Assembly: GCF_014873145.1 (NCBI RefSeq)
Contig: NZ_JADBEK010000001.1
Span: 3,472,001-3,536,000 of the forward strand
Direction of reading: 5' to 3'
DNA from: Nonomuraea angiospora
GTDB lineage: Bacteria; Actinomycetota; Actinomycetes; Streptosporangiales; Streptosporangiaceae
Length of the DNA stretch: 64,000 nucleotides
Part shown: positions 52,145 through 61,679 of the stretch, one piece after another
Numbering within the stretch: position 1 is the stretch's first letter
Layout of the letters: each line of letters starts with the position of its first letter
Position numbers and translations under genes: made by a program
Notes under the pieces: generated by a model
What the model was told of the DNA's origin: nothing
Database searches by the model: none
Seen by the model: only the letters and a program-made list of their open reading frames with translations

Positions 52145-52623
52145 GCGCTCATCTCCCTCGTACGCTGGGCCGGAACGGCAAGACCTTATCGCGTTCGAGT
52201 GACAACCTTGGTGAGGACGCCGTCCTTGATCGTGCTGCCGCGTCGGCGTCCGGCCCTTGCCCGGCCGCCCGCGTGCCGCCCCGATCCCGTGCGCCACCAG
52301 CCGTCCCCGGCCCGGGCCGTGTCCCCACGCCCGCGCACCCAAACCTACGCCATCCCCCGCCCTGCCCCACACGCCAGGACGTCCGGAGGCACCCCGGCCC
52401 ACCAACCGCACGAGGTCGCGCCGCTCGCCACCGCACCCCGACCCGGCGCCGGGCAGGAGTGCCGGCCTCAGCGCCCCTCGCCACACCGTGGTCGGCGGGT
52501 TGCGGTGTGTTCGACGCGACGCGCTCGGCGAGGTGGTGGGGAGGGCCGGAAGCCGCGGAGGCCGGCACTCTCGCCTCCGCGGCCCGCCGACCCCGGCCGT
52601 GGCGAGGGGCGCTGAGCCGGGGG
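52145..52623. other. 479-base gene-free spacer between DUF948 and rarA
   Basis: Holds the promoter region of the alaS operon near DUF948 and a long inverted repeat next to rarA. In Streptomyces rpsD occupies this interval; no S4-like frame is present here, so rpsD must be elsewhere. ORFs crossing it are Arg/Pro-rich shadows. Confidence 0.7.
52457..52616. repeat. Long compound inverted repeat beside rarA
   Basis: An 18-base arm at 52467-52484 (CTCAGCGCCCCTCGCCAC) is perfectly complementary to 52599-52616, and a second arm GGTCGGCGGG (52490-52499) to 52583-52592, giving a 28-pair stem with a small asymmetric bulge and an 83-base loop. In addition GAGTGCCGGCCTC (52457-52469) pairs with 52558-52570, competing for three bases. 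It begins eight bases beyond the rarA stop. Large terminator or a REP/MITE-like remnant. Confidence 0.8.
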
Positions 52624-53925
52624 TCAGGAGCCGCGGAGGAAGTCGCGGATCTTGGCCCAGCGGTCCGCGACCGGCGCCTCGGCGCCGTGGCGGGTGGGCT
52701 CGTAGTAGCGGCGATCGCGCACCTGCTCGGGCGCGTACTCCTGCCGCACCACCCCATGATCGAAATCGTGGGGATACTTGTAGCCGTCCCCGTGCCCCAG
52801 CTTGGCCGCCCCGGGGTAGTGGGCGTCGCGGAGGTGGCCGGGGACCTGGCCGATGAGGCCGCGGCGGACGTCGCCGACGGCCGCCCCGATGGCCTTGACC
52901 ACGGCGTTGGACTTGGGGGCCATCGCGCAGTGGATGACCGCGTGCGCCAGGTTGATCTGCCCCTCCGGCAACCCGATGAGCTGCACCGCCTGGGCCGCGG
53001 CCACGGCGGTCTGCAGGCAGGTCGGGTCGGCCATGCCGACGTCCTCGGAGGCGAAGATGACGATGCGGCGGGCGATGAAGCGCGGGTCCTCCCCGGCCTC
53101 GATCATGCGGGCCAGGTAGTGGAGGGCCGCGTCGGCGTCGGAGCCGCGCATCGACTTGATGAACGCGCTGATCACGTCGTAGTGCTGGTCGCCCTGCCGG
53201 TCGTAGCGTACGGCGGCCTTGTCGACGGCCTTCTCCACCACCTCGATGGTGATGTCGTCGGCCAGCAGCGCGGCCGCCTCCAGGTACGTCAGCGACCTGC
53301 GCGCGTCGCCGCCCGCCAGGCGTACGAGATGCTCCAGCGCCTGGGGCGCGAGCGTGGCGCGGCCGCCGAGGCCGCGCGGGTCGGAGACGGCCCGCTCCAG
53401 CACGGCGCGGATGTCGTCCTCGGACAGGGACTCCAGGGTGAGCAGCAGCGAGCGCGACAGCAGCGGCGAGATGACCGAGAAGAACGGGTTTTCGGTGGTC
53501 GCGCCGATGAAGGTGACCCAGCGGTTCTCCACGGCGGGCAGCAGCGCGTCCTGCTGGGCCTTGTTGAAGCGGTGCACCTCGTCCACGAACAGCACCGTCT
53601 GCCGTCCGCTCATGCCGAGCTCGCGCCGCGCGTTGTCGATGGCGGCGCGGACGTCCTTGACGCCGGCCGACACGGCGGAGACCTCGACGAAGCGGCGTTT
53701 GGTGACGTTGGAGACGACGTAGGCGAGCGTGGTCTTGCCGGTGCCGGGCGGCCCCCACAGGAACAGCGACATGGGAGCCTCGCTCTCGACCAGGCGCCGC
53801 AGCGGGGTGCCGGGGCCGAGCAGGTGCCGCTGACCGATCACCTCGTCGAGCGTGCGCGGTCGCATCCGCACCGCGAGGGGCTGCGGGGTGGCCTCTTCGG
53901 CCGCGGAATCGAACAGGCTATCCAC
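52624..53925 (-). CDS. rarA: Replication-associated recombination protein A (AAA+ ATPase)
   Basis: 433 residues, full length. MgsA/RarA family: N-terminal [35 protein letters not shown], Walker [13 protein letters not shown], Walker [21 protein letters not shown], sensor 1 [13 protein letters not shown], arginine finger in LLSRS, then the helical lid and the tetramerisation domain ending in [31 protein letters not shown]. It acts at stalled forks together with SSB and RecA. Monocistronic as far as seen. Confidence 0.96.
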   Translation of the reverse strand: MDSLFDSAAEEATPQPLAVRMRPRTLDEVIGQRHLLGPGTPLRRLVESEAPMSLFLWGPPGTGKTTLAYVVSNVTKRRFVEVSAVSAGVKDVRAAIDNARRELGMSGRQTVLFVDEVHRFNKAQQDALLPAVENRWVTFIGATTENPFFSVISPLLSRSLLLTLESLSEDDIRAVLERAVSDPRGLGGRATLAPQALEHLVRLAGGDARRSLTYLEAAALLADDITIEVVEKAVDKAAVRYDRQGDQHYDVISAFIKSMRGSDADAALHYLARMIEAGEDPRFIARRIVIFASEDVGMADPTCLQTAVAAAQAVQLIGLPEGQINLAHAVIHCAMAPKSNAVVKAIGAAVGDVRRGLIGQVPGHLRDAHYPGAAKLGHGDGYKYPHDFDHGVVRQEYAPEQVRDRRYYEPTRHGAEAPVADRWAKIRDFLRGS

Positions 53926-53947
53926 ATCATGAGATTACACGCGCGGA

Positions 53948-54430
53948 CTACGCTCCCCAGACCGCTCGCGCGCCCGAGTCACCGGCGCGGAAGACGTAGT
54001 AGCCCGCCACGGCGGCCAGCACCAGCGTCAGGGCCGACAGGGTCAGCGTCGCTGCCCGGCCGAACCGGTCGCGGCCGACCGAGTCGCGCGCCGGGCTGGT
54101 GGCGTACACGAGCAGCAGCGCGGCCACGGCCAGCCCCAGCACCGACACCAGCAGCGGGTTGGCGAAGCTCTCGTGCGCGTTGATGCGGGACCCGAGTTCG
54201 CCGTCCGCCGTGGCGAAGCGGGCGGCCTTGAGGCTCTCGCCGCTCTCCTTGGCCGCGAAGACCGCCACCGGAGAGGCCAGGGAGAGCAGCACCACCGCCC
54301 ACGCCGCGTACGTACGCCAGCGCGCGACGATCGCATAGACGGCCGCCACGACCACCAGCAGCGGGGTCAGCACGACGGCGAAGTGGATGATCAGCGGATG
54401 CGCCGGCAGGCCGAGGATCTGGTCGAACAT
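53948..54430 (-). CDS. DUF2231-type four-helix membrane protein
   Basis: 160 residues from ATG 54430, which has AAGGAG six bases upstream; the longer frame to 54892 overlaps the divergent cyclophilin gene and is rejected. The start FDQILGLPAHPLIIHFAVVLTPLL carries the DUF2231 signature LPxHPxxIHFxxxL; three further hydrophobic helices follow. Such proteins are predicted redox or electron-transfer-associated membrane components, but function is not established. Divergent from the cyclophilin gene; the 170-base spacer is AT-richer and must hold both promoters. Confidence 0.88.
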   Translation of the reverse strand: MFDQILGLPAHPLIIHFAVVLTPLLVVVAAVYAIVARWRTYAAWAVVLLSLASPVAVFAAKESGESLKAARFATADGELGSRINAHESFANPLLVSVLGLAVAALLLVYATSPARDSVGRDRFGRAATLTLSALTLVLAAVAGYYVFRAGDSGARAVWGA

Positions 54431-54599
54431 GAGGTGCTCCTTAGTTCTCATTTCAACTACGAATCTCAGCACCATATGGTTCGCGACCTCACATGTCGCC
54501 CGCTGCCGCTTTCGCCACTTACGTCCGGCACATATCGAAGGCCGGTAGCATGCGCGGAGTTGTTTGGTCATGCACGGGCAAAGATGAGAGGACATAGCG

Positions 54600-55496
54600 G
54601 TGAGCGGCGACGACCGCCAGAACGAGGAAGACCGCCAGAGCGAGCTGGCGCGGGAGCACAAGGAGCGGCAGGCGAAGCGCGCCGCCGCCCAGACCGCCAA
54701 GTCACGGCGGAACACCTTCATCGGCGCGGGCGTGGCCGTCGTCGTGGTCGCGGGCGGCATCTTCGCCGCGACCACGCTGGTCAACAGGGAACCCAGCAAG
54801 GTTTCGGCGGAGAGCACCCCTTCGGCCTCGGCCTCGGCCTCCACGGCGCCGTCGGTCACGCCGTCGGCCAAGACCGGCCCGGTCACCTGCACCTACAAGC
54901 GGGAGACGGAGGTGCCGAACAAGTTCGTCGGCCTGCCGGGCAAGAAGCCCAACATGAAGCTGAAGAAGATGACGATCGTCACCAACCGCGGCACCGTCGT
55001 CGTCGATCTCATGACCGACGCCGCGCCGTGCTCGGTCAACTCGCTCAGCTTCCTGGCGAAGAAGAAGTTCTACAACAACATGAAGTGCCACCGCCTGGTC
55101 ACGCCCGACGTGTCCGGCGTGCACATGCTGCAGTGCGGCGACCCGCTGGCCAAGGCCGACGGCAAGAACCCGACCGACGGCCAGGGCACCGCGGGATACG
55201 TCTTCGGTGACGAGAACAGCGACATCTCCCTGTCGAAGGGCGTGGTGTTCATGACCCAGGCGGGTGACGCGATGGGCCAGAACAACAGCCAGTTCGCCAT
55301 CTCGCTGTCGGACGAGAACAACCAGATCGGCTCGGGCTACAACGTGGTCGGCGTGGTCAGCGAGGGCATGGACATGCTGCTGGGGCTGGCCACCAGCGGC
55401 AAGGACCTGCTCCTCAACGACGCCGACATCACCGGCGACGGCGGCACCACGGCGCCCAAGAAGCCGGTGATCATCAAGACCATCACCTTCAAGTAG
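54600..55496 (+). CDS. Membrane-anchored cyclophilin-type peptidyl-prolyl isomerase, copy 1
   Basis: 298 residues from GTG with GAGAGGA upstream. A charged cytoplasmic helix (NEEDRQSELAREHKERQAKRAAAQTAK) precedes one membrane segment (about 38-60), a Ser/Ala/Pro linker and an extracytoplasmic cyclophilin domain: TNRGTVVVDLMTDAAPCSVNSLSFLAKKKFYNNMKCHRL (catalytic Arg in CHRL), MLQCGDP and NNSQFAISLSD. Four cysteines (CTYK, APC, KCHR, LQCGDP) are in the exported part and shared with copy 2, so disulfides are likely. It would assist folding of secreted proteins. A strong bidirectional terminator follows. Confidence 0.93.
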   Translation: MSGDDRQNEEDRQSELAREHKERQAKRAAAQTAKSRRNTFIGAGVAVVVVAGGIFAATTLVNREPSKVSAESTPSASASASTAPSVTPSAKTGPVTCTYKRETEVPNKFVGLPGKKPNMKLKKMTIVTNRGTVVVDLMTDAAPCSVNSLSFLAKKKFYNNMKCHRLVTPDVSGVHMLQCGDPLAKADGKNPTDGQGTAGYVFGDENSDISLSKGVVFMTQAGDAMGQNNSQFAISLSDENNQIGSGYNVVGVVSEGMDMLLGLATSGKDLLLNDADITGDGGTTAPKKPVIIKTITFK

Positions 55497-55505
55497 GGCG
55501 ACAGC

Positions 55506-55546
55506 GAGAACGGCGGGCACCGGCTCCTCCGGTGCCCGCCGTTCTC
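55506..55546. terminator. Bidirectional terminator between cyclophilin copy 1 and aspS
   Basis: An 18-base perfect stem, left arm GAGAACGGCGGGCACCGG at 55506-55523, loop CTCCT, right arm at 55529-55546, nine bases after one stop and six before the other. Confidence 0.92.
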
Positions 55547-55552
55547 ACGTGC

Positions 55553-57304
55553 CTAGACCTCGGCCTTGGGCTTGGCGTCGACGCCCGCCTCCTTGCGCTG
55601 CTCGCCCGTGATCGGCGTGGGCGCGCCCGTGAGCGGGTCGAAGCCGGAGGCCGTCTTCGGGAACGCGATCACGTCACGGATCGAGTCGCCCCCGGACAGC
55701 AGCATGCAGATGCGGTCCCAGCCGTAGGCGATGCCGCCGTGCGGCGGGGGCCCGTACTTGAACGCCTCCAGCAGGAAGCCGAACTTGCTCTCCGCCTCCT
55801 CCTTGGAGATGCCCAGCACGTCGAAGACGCGCTGCTGCATCTCGGCCCGGTGGATACGGATCGAGCCGCCGCCGATCTCCATGCCGTTGCAGACCATGTC
55901 GTACGCGTACGCCAGCGCCTCGCCCGGGTGGTCCTGGAAGTTGTCGGCCCACTCCGGCTTCGGCCCGGTGAACGGGTGGTGCACGGCGGTCCAGCCGATC
56001 TCGCGGCCCACCTCATCGTACACGGGCTCGAACATGGGGGCGTCGACGACCCACAGGAACGCCCACGCCGACTCGTCGATCAGGCCGCAGCGACGGCCGA
56101 TCTCCAGGCGGGCCGCGCCGAGCAGGTCGCGGGAGGCGTGCTTCGGGCCGGCCGCGAAGAAGATCGCGTCACCCGGCTCGGCGCCGACCTTGGCCGCGAG
56201 CCCGGACAGCTCCTCCTCGGTGAGGTTCTTGGCGACCGGGCCGCCCAGCGTGCCGTCCTCCTGGACGAGCACGTAGGCCAGGCCCTTGGCGCCGCGGCTG
56301 CGCGCCCACTCCTGCCAGCCGTCGAGCTCCTTGCGCGTCTGCGAGGCCCCGCCCGGCATGACCACGGCGCCGACGTACTCGGCCTGGAAGACGCGGAAGG
56401 GTGTGCCGGCGAAGTAGCCGGTCATCTCGACCAGCTCCTGGCCGAAGCGCAGGTCCGGCTTGTCGGAGCCGTAGCGGGCCATCGCGTCGGCGTACGTCAT
56501 GCGCGGCAGCGGCGTCGGCAGCTCGTAGCCGGCGATCTCCTTCCACAGCCGGCCGATCAGCGTCTCGCCGACCTCGATGACGTCCTCCTGGTCCACGAAG
56601 GACATCTCGACGTCGATCTGCGTGAACTCCGGCTGCCGGTCGGCCCGCAGGTCCTCGTCGCGGTAGCACTTGGCGAGCTGGTAGTAGCGCTCGAGGCCGG
56701 CGACCTGGAGGAGCTGCTTGAACAGCTGGGGCGACTGGGGCAGGGCGTACCAGTTGCCGGGCTGCAGGCGCACCGGGACCAGGAAGTCGCGCGCGCCCTC
56801 GGGCGTGGAGCGGGTCAGGGTCGGCGTCTCGACGTAGACGAAGCCCAGCTCGTGCATCACCTCGTTGGCGAGGTAGGTGGCCTTGGAGCGGGTGCGCATG
56901 GCGTTGGCCACCTGCTGGCGGCGGATGTCGAGGTAGCGGTACTTGAGCCGGGCCTCCTCCGAGACCCCCACGTTGCCCTCGATCGGGAAGGGCAGCGGCG
57001 CGGACTCGCTCAGCACCTCGACCTGCTCGGCCACGACCTCGATCGCGCCGGTGGGCAGGTCGGGGTTCTCGTTGCCCTCGGGGCGGACCCTGACCTGGCC
57101 GACGACCTTCACGCAGTATTCGGCGCGCAGGTCGTGGGCGTGGTCCTCCTCGCGGAAGACCACCTGCGCCGAGCCGGAGGCGTCGCGCAGGTCGATGAAG
57201 ACCACGCCGCCGTGGTCACGGCGGCGGGCCACCCATCCTGCGAGCGTCACCTGCTGCCCGGCGTGCTCCTCGCGGAGCGACCCGGCCTTGTGCGTGCGGA
57301 TCAC
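55553..57304 (-). CDS. aspS: Aspartate-tRNA ligase (probably Asp/Asn-type)
   Basis: 583 residues. OB-fold anticodon domain ([35 protein letters not shown]), class II motif 1 region [18 protein letters not shown], motif 2 [25 protein letters not shown], a GAD insertion (about 280-420) and motif 3 [14 protein letters not shown]. Bacterial length with GAD domain. Actinomycete AspRS is usually non-discriminating and works with GatCAB; that is inference. Its ATG overlaps the hisS stop by four bases. Confidence 0.98.
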   Translation of the reverse strand: MIRTHKAGSLREEHAGQQVTLAGWVARRRDHGGVVFIDLRDASGSAQVVFREEDHAHDLRAEYCVKVVGQVRVRPEGNENPDLPTGAIEVVAEQVEVLSESAPLPFPIEGNVGVSEEARLKYRYLDIRRQQVANAMRTRSKATYLANEVMHELGFVYVETPTLTRSTPEGARDFLVPVRLQPGNWYALPQSPQLFKQLLQVAGLERYYQLAKCYRDEDLRADRQPEFTQIDVEMSFVDQEDVIEVGETLIGRLWKEIAGYELPTPLPRMTYADAMARYGSDKPDLRFGQELVEMTGYFAGTPFRVFQAEYVGAVVMPGGASQTRKELDGWQEWARSRGAKGLAYVLVQEDGTLGGPVAKNLTEEELSGLAAKVGAEPGDAIFFAAGPKHASRDLLGAARLEIGRRCGLIDESAWAFLWVVDAPMFEPVYDEVGREIGWTAVHHPFTGPKPEWADNFQDHPGEALAYAYDMVCNGMEIGGGSIRIHRAEMQQRVFDVLGISKEEAESKFGFLLEAFKYGPPPHGGIAYGWDRICMLLSGGDSIRDVIAFPKTASGFDPLTGAPTPITGEQRKEAGVDAKPKAEV

Positions 57305-58557
57305 TGCAGTTTCCCTTTCAGAACGTCGACGACCTCGGCCAAGGGCACCTCGGTCTGCTCAGCGGTGGTCAGGTCCTTCACTTGCACGGCCTCGGCCGCC
57401 AGGTCACGCTCGCCCAGGATCAGGGCGAAACGGGCGCCGGAACGATCGGCCCCCTTCATCGCGCCCTTGAGCCCCTTGCCGCCGAAGGACATGTCGGCGG
57501 CGACACCGGCCGCGCGCAGCCCGCTCACGAGCTTGAACATGGCCCGCGCCGCCTCGTCGCCCAGCGCCACACCGTACACCTCGCAGCGGGCCGGGGTGTC
57601 GAGCACGACGCCCTCCCGCTCCAGGGCGATGACGGTGCGGTCGAGACCGAGGCCGAAGCCGATGCCGGGCAGCGCCGGCCCGCCGATGGCCTCGGAGAGC
57701 CCGTCGTAGCGGCCGCCGCCGCCGATGCCGGACTGCGCGCCCAGCAGCGGGTGGTCGAACTCGAAGGTGGTGCGGGTGTAGTAGTCGAGCCCGCGCACCA
57801 GCCTGGGCGCGTCCTCCCACGGGATGTCCAGGTCGGCCAGGAGCTGCTTGACCCGGTCGTGGTAGGCCTTGCAGTCGGCACAGAGGTGGTCGCCGATGAG
57901 CGGCGCGTCCTCGAGCTGGGCGCGCACCTCCGGACGCCGGTCGTCGAGCACGCGCAACGGATTGATCTCGATGCGGGCCCTGGTGGCCTCGTCGAGGTCG
58001 AGCGCGCGCAGGAAGTCCTGCAGCCTGGCCCGGTAGATCGGGCGGCACTCCTTGCAGCCGAGCGAGTTGAGCAGCAGCCGCACCTGGGTGAGGCCGAGCG
58101 CGGCGTACCACTGCGCGGCCAGCGCGATCGTCTCGGCGTCGACGGCCGGGTCCTCGCTGCCGATGGCCTCCAGGTCGAGCTGGTAGAACTGGCGGTAGCG
58201 GCCCTCCTGGGGCGCCTCCGCGCGGAAGACCGGGCCGTCGGTCCAGACCTTCACCGGGAGCTGGCCGCGGTGCAGGCCGTACTCCAGGACCGCGCGCAGC
58301 ACGCCGGCGGTGAACTCCGGGCGCAGCGTCAGCGACCTGCCGCCGCGGTCGGTGAAGGTGTACATCTCCTTGCTCACGACGTCGGTGGACTCGCCGACGC
58401 CACGCGCGAACAGCTGGGTGTCCTCGAAGACCGCGGTCTCCAGGTAGGAGTATCCGGCCCGCCTGGCCGTCTCGGCGAAAACTCCGCGAATCGCGTAGAA
58501 CGTCGAGGCCTGCGGTGGAACGTACTCTTTGACACCTTTTGGTGCTTGGAAGCTCAT
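57301..58557 (-). CDS. hisS: Histidine-tRNA ligase
   Basis: 418 residues. Starts [28 protein letters not shown]; class II motif 2 [26 protein letters not shown], His-specific motifs [15 protein letters not shown] and GGGGRYDGL, motif 3 [15 protein letters not shown], and a C-terminal anticodon-binding domain. Two CxxC-type pairs in the insertion (CKEC, CADC) are common in Gram-positive HisS. The start shares one base with the MBL gene stop (TAATG) and the end overlaps aspS, so MBL-hisS-aspS is one coupled operon. Confidence 0.97.
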   Translation of the reverse strand: MSFQAPKGVKEYVPPQASTFYAIRGVFAETARRAGYSYLETAVFEDTQLFARGVGESTDVVSKEMYTFTDRGGRSLTLRPEFTAGVLRAVLEYGLHRGQLPVKVWTDGPVFRAEAPQEGRYRQFYQLDLEAIGSEDPAVDAETIALAAQWYAALGLTQVRLLLNSLGCKECRPIYRARLQDFLRALDLDEATRARIEINPLRVLDDRRPEVRAQLEDAPLIGDHLCADCKAYHDRVKQLLADLDIPWEDAPRLVRGLDYYTRTTFEFDHPLLGAQSGIGGGGRYDGLSEAIGGPALPGIGFGLGLDRTVIALEREGVVLDTPARCEVYGVALGDEAARAMFKLVSGLRAAGVAADMSFGGKGLKGAMKGADRSGARFALILGERDLAAEAVQVKDLTTAEQTEVPLAEVVDVLKGKLQ

Positions 58558-59237
58558 TAGATCCCTCGTGTGGGACCGGACTGCGGCGCCGCTTCCTTCA
58601 AGTATGGGTTGGTAGCGCGCTCGCGGCCGATCGTCGTCTGTGGTCCGTGGCCCGGCAGGACGACCGTATCGTCAGGCAGCGTCAGGCACTTGGCAGCCAG
58701 GCTGCGCAAAATGGTCGTGTAGTCGCCGCCGGGCAGGTCGGTGCGGCCGATGGAGCCGGCGAACAGCAGGTCGCCCGAGAACATGACCTCGTCATCGGGC
58801 AGCCGGAAGCTCACCGACCCCCTGGTATGGCCGGGCGTGTGGTCGACCACGAGCTCGAGGCCCGCCAGCTCCAGCACGGCCCCGTCGGACAGCTCGCGCA
58901 CGTCGTCGGGCTCGCTCAGCGTCAGCCCGCCGAACATCGAGGCGCTCGTGCCCGACCAGCCGGCGGCCGGGTCGCTCAGCAGGTGGCGGTCGTCGGGGTG
59001 GATCCACGCGGGGACGTCACGCGCGCCGCAGACCGGGGCGACCGACCAGACGTGGTCGAGGTGGCCGTGGGTGAGCAGGACCGCGACCGGCTTGAGCCGG
59101 TGCTCGCGCAGCAGCTCGTCGACGCCCTCGGTCGCGTCCTGACCTGGATCGACGATCACGCATTCCTCGCCGGCCGCGGGCGCGACAACGTAACAATTGG
59201 TCTGGAAGGCCCCTGCGGGGAAGCCGGCGATGAGCAT
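58557..59237 (-). CDS. MBL-fold hydrolase (glyoxalase II-like)
   Basis: 226 residues from ATG 59237; the long frame upstream is antisense to the second cyclophilin. Metal motifs of the metallo-beta-lactamase fold: THGHLDHV (HxHxDH), [16 protein letters not shown] and [29 protein letters not shown] is the usual start of GloB-like thioester hydrolases. No C-terminal HAGH domain, so substrate (S-lactoylglutathione-like mycothiol or bacillithiol esters) is uncertain. Conserved neighbour of hisS in actinomycetes. Divergent from cyclophilin copy 2. Confidence 0.9.
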   Translation of the reverse strand: MLIAGFPAGAFQTNCYVVAPAAGEECVIVDPGQDATEGVDELLREHRLKPVAVLLTHGHLDHVWSVAPVCGARDVPAWIHPDDRHLLSDPAAGWSGTSASMFGGLTLSEPDDVRELSDGAVLELAGLELVVDHTPGHTRGSVSFRLPDDEVMFSGDLLFAGSIGRTDLPGGDYTTILRSLAAKCLTLPDDTVVLPGHGPQTTIGRERATNPYLKEAAPQSGPTRGI

Positions 59238-59375
59238 CTGCCTCAGGTGATCTCGTCGAAAAGCCAATGGGAATGTAACCGAAGGGTACCGGTGCGGGTC
59301 GCCGGGCTGCGAATCATTACCCGTTGGCCGATACGATTCGCCCACCTCAGTTGATTGACTATGGGAGGCAAAGCG

Positions 59376-60263
59376 GTGGCCACGGGGAAGGACCGGCAGA
59401 GGCAGCTCGCTCGTGAGCACTACGAGCGTCAGATGCAGCGCCGGGTCGAACGCGAGCAGAAGGCCAAGCGCACGGCGATCATCGGCTCCTCGGTGGGCGT
59501 GGTGATCGTGATCGGCGGCATCGTCGCGGCGGTCGCGCTGCTGGGCGGCAACGGCGCGGGGACCGACGCGGCCTCCTCGCCCTCGGCGTCGGCCGCCGAC
59601 ACCGCCGCGCCTTCGGCCTCGGCCTCGGCTTCGGCCGCGGCGGGGCCCAAGCCGTACGACGCGGCGACCGGCACCTGCGACTACGTCAAGGACGCCGGAG
59701 GCGGGAAGGTCAAGGACGTCGGCATGCCGCCGGCCAAGGTCAAGACCACGCCGGCGACCAAGACGATGACGATCAAGACCAACCAGGGTGACATCGTCGT
59801 CGAGCTGAACAACGCCAAGGCGCCCTGCACGACCAACTCGCTGGAGTTCCTGGCGAAGAAGAAGTACTACGACGGCAGCAAGTGCCACCGGCTCGGCAGC
59901 GCCCAGTTCCCGATGCTGCAGTGCGGCGACCCGTCGGCCAAGGCCGACGGCAAGAGCCAGGACGGCAGCGGCGGCCCCGGCTACGTCATGGCCGAGGAGA
60001 ACCTCCAGGGCGCCCAGTACAAGCGCGGCGTGATGGCCATGGCCAAAACGCAGGCGCCGGGCAGCACGGGGAGCCAGTTCTTCCTCGTTTTCGGCGACAT
60101 CGGACTCACCCCGGATTACACGCCGGTGGGTACGATCACCAAGGGGCTCGACATCCTGGACAAGGTGAACAAAGCAGGCGTCATCGGGGACGCGGGCGAC
60201 GGGACGGGGGCGCCGAAGCAAACCGTCGAAATCAAAGACGTGACAATCGCCAGCAAGGGCTGA
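59376..60263 (+). CDS. Membrane-anchored cyclophilin-type peptidyl-prolyl isomerase, copy 2
   Basis: 295 residues from GTG 59376, seven bases after GGGAGG; a TTG 21 bases upstream is unsupported. Same plan as copy 1: charged coiled-coil start (KDRQRQLAREHYERQMQRRVEREQKAKR), one helix (about 34-57), an Ala/Ser/Pro linker, and a cyclophilin domain with TNQGDIVVELNNAKAPCTTNSLEFLAKKKYYDGSKCHRL, MLQCGDP and GSQFFLVFGD. The active-site pattern is closer to classical cyclophilins than copy 1 (QFFLVF versus QFAISL). The four exported cysteines are conserved. Confidence 0.94.
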   Translation: MATGKDRQRQLAREHYERQMQRRVEREQKAKRTAIIGSSVGVVIVIGGIVAAVALLGGNGAGTDAASSPSASAADTAAPSASASASAAAGPKPYDAATGTCDYVKDAGGGKVKDVGMPPAKVKTTPATKTMTIKTNQGDIVVELNNAKAPCTTNSLEFLAKKKYYDGSKCHRLGSAQFPMLQCGDPSAKADGKSQDGSGGPGYVMAEENLQGAQYKRGVMAMAKTQAPGSTGSQFFLVFGDIGLTPDYTPVGTITKGLDILDKVNKAGVIGDAGDGTGAPKQTVEIKDVTIASKG

Positions 60264-60325
60264 CGTAATACAAACTAGGGACGAAGTAGTCCCGAAGGGT
60301 CTGATGGAAAGTGCGGGAGGACACG

Positions 60326-61555
60326 GTGAGCACCGACCCGTGGGGCCGGGTAGACGACGACGGCACCGTCTACGTGCGTACGGCTGAGGGAGAGCGGGCC
60401 GTCGGCTCCTGGCAGGCCGGTGAACCCGAAGAGGCACTGGCCTACTTCCATCGCAAGTACGACGAGCTGGCCGGTCAGGTGCAGCTGCTGGAACAGCGCG
60501 TCAAGGGCACCGACCTGGCTCCTGCCCAGGCCGAGGCGAGCATCGTCAAGCTGCGTGAGGCCGTCTCCGACGCCCACGCCATCGGCGACCTCGACGCGCT
60601 GACGGCCCGGCTCGACGGCCTGACGGAGCTGGTCGCCCAGCGCCGCGAGGAGGTCAAGGCGGCCCGCGAGCACGCGCGCGCCGAGGCCAGGTCGGTCAAG
60701 GAGCGCATCGTCGCCGAGGCCGAGCGCATCGCGGACGAGACCACCCACTGGAAGTCGGGTGGCGAGCGGCTGCGCCAGCTCGTCGAGGAGTGGAAGGCCG
60801 CCGACCGCATCGACCGTGTCACCGAGGCCGCGCTGTGGAAGCGGCTCTCGGCGGCCCGTACGGCGTTCGCCAAGCGGCGCAAGGTGTACTTCGCGGGGCT
60901 CGACGAGCAGCGCGAGGGCGTGCGGGCGGCCAAGGAGCGCATCGTCGCCGAGGCCGAGGCGCTGGCCGACTCGACCGACTGGGGCCAGACCGCGGCGATC
61001 TACCGCGAGCTGATGCAGCAGTGGAAGAGCGCGGGCCGGGCCTCGCGCGAGGCCGAGGACGAGCTGTGGGCCCGCTTCAAGGGCGCGCAGGACCAGTTCT
61101 TCCAGGCCCGTTCCGCCGTCTTCGCCGAGCGCGACGCCTCGCTGGCCGCCAACGCGGAGGTCAAGGAGGTGCTGCTGGCCGAGGCCGAGAAGATCCTCCC
61201 GGTCACGGACGTGCGCACGGCCCGCTCGGCGCTGCGGAGCATCCTGGAGCGCTGGGAGGCCGCCGGCCCGGTGCCGCGCGAGCAGCGCGACCGGCTCGAG
61301 GGCGGGCTGCGCAAGGTGGACGAGGCCGTGCGCAAGGCCGAGGACGCCGAGTGGAAGCGCTCCAACCCCGAAGCCCGCGCCCGCGCGCAGAGCACCGTCG
61401 ACCAGCTGCGCACCTCGATCGAGCAGCTGGAGCAGCGGCTGTCCAAGGCGCAGGCCGCCGGTCGCGCCAAGGACATCAAGGAGACCGAGGAGGCGCTGAT
61501 CGCCCGGCGCTCGTGGCTGGAGGAGGCCGAGCGCACGCTCGCCGAGTTCAGCTGA
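60326..61555 (+). CDS. DUF349 coiled-coil protein
   Basis: 409 residues from GTG 60326 with GGGAGG five bases upstream. After about 40 residues (TDPWGRVDDDGTVYVRTAEGERAVGSW) the protein is almost entirely helical and charged, with three DUF349 repeats of about 75 residues recognisable by WKSGGERLRQLVEEWKAADR, WGQTAAIYRELMQQWKSAGR and ALRSILERWEAAGP, and a final coiled coil (about 340-409). Cytoplasmic. DUF349 proteins are widespread in actinobacteria next to relA and hisS; no function is established. Confidence 0.92.
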   Translation: MSTDPWGRVDDDGTVYVRTAEGERAVGSWQAGEPEEALAYFHRKYDELAGQVQLLEQRVKGTDLAPAQAEASIVKLREAVSDAHAIGDLDALTARLDGLTELVAQRREEVKAAREHARAEARSVKERIVAEAERIADETTHWKSGGERLRQLVEEWKAADRIDRVTEAALWKRLSAARTAFAKRRKVYFAGLDEQREGVRAAKERIVAEAEALADSTDWGQTAAIYRELMQQWKSAGRASREAEDELWARFKGAQDQFFQARSAVFAERDASLAANAEVKEVLLAEAEKILPVTDVRTARSALRSILERWEAAGPVPREQRDRLEGGLRKVDEAVRKAEDAEWKRSNPEARARAQSTVDQLRTSIEQLEQRLSKAQAAGRAKDIKETEEALIARRSWLEEAERTLAEFS

Positions 61556-61567
61556 TCCCGGCGGAGG

Positions 61568-61596
61568 CCGGTGGAGGCCCGACCGGCCTCCACCGG
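61568..61596 (+). terminator. Terminator after the DUF349 gene
   Basis: CCGGTGGAGGCC-CGACC-GGCCTCCACCGG, a perfect 12-base stem, 13 bases beyond the stop. Confidence 0.82.
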
Positions 61597-61666
61597 GCCA
61601 CGCCACCGTTCGCGAGCGAGTGGTGGCGGTGCGTGAAATGGGGCGGCGGCGGAAGGGGCTGAGACC

Positions 61667-61672
61667 TAGGCT
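61667..61672 (+). promoter_or_regulatory. Putative -10 (TAGGCT) of a leaderless message
   Basis: TAGGCT stands seven bases before ATG 61680 of the fusion gene; no ribosome site lies between. Same geometry as the TAGCGT elements elsewhere in the window. Confidence 0.4.
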
Positions 61673-61679
61673 GGCGGGC

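Noticed and set aside
52145..52623. Search for rpsD in the rarA-DUF948 spacer
   Set aside because: No frame with S4-like sequence in either strand; interval too short for a 200-codon gene.
53948..54892. Longer 314-codon version of the DUF2231 gene
   Set aside because: The extension overlaps the divergent cyclophilin gene, while ATG 54430 has AAGGAG and starts the conserved domain.
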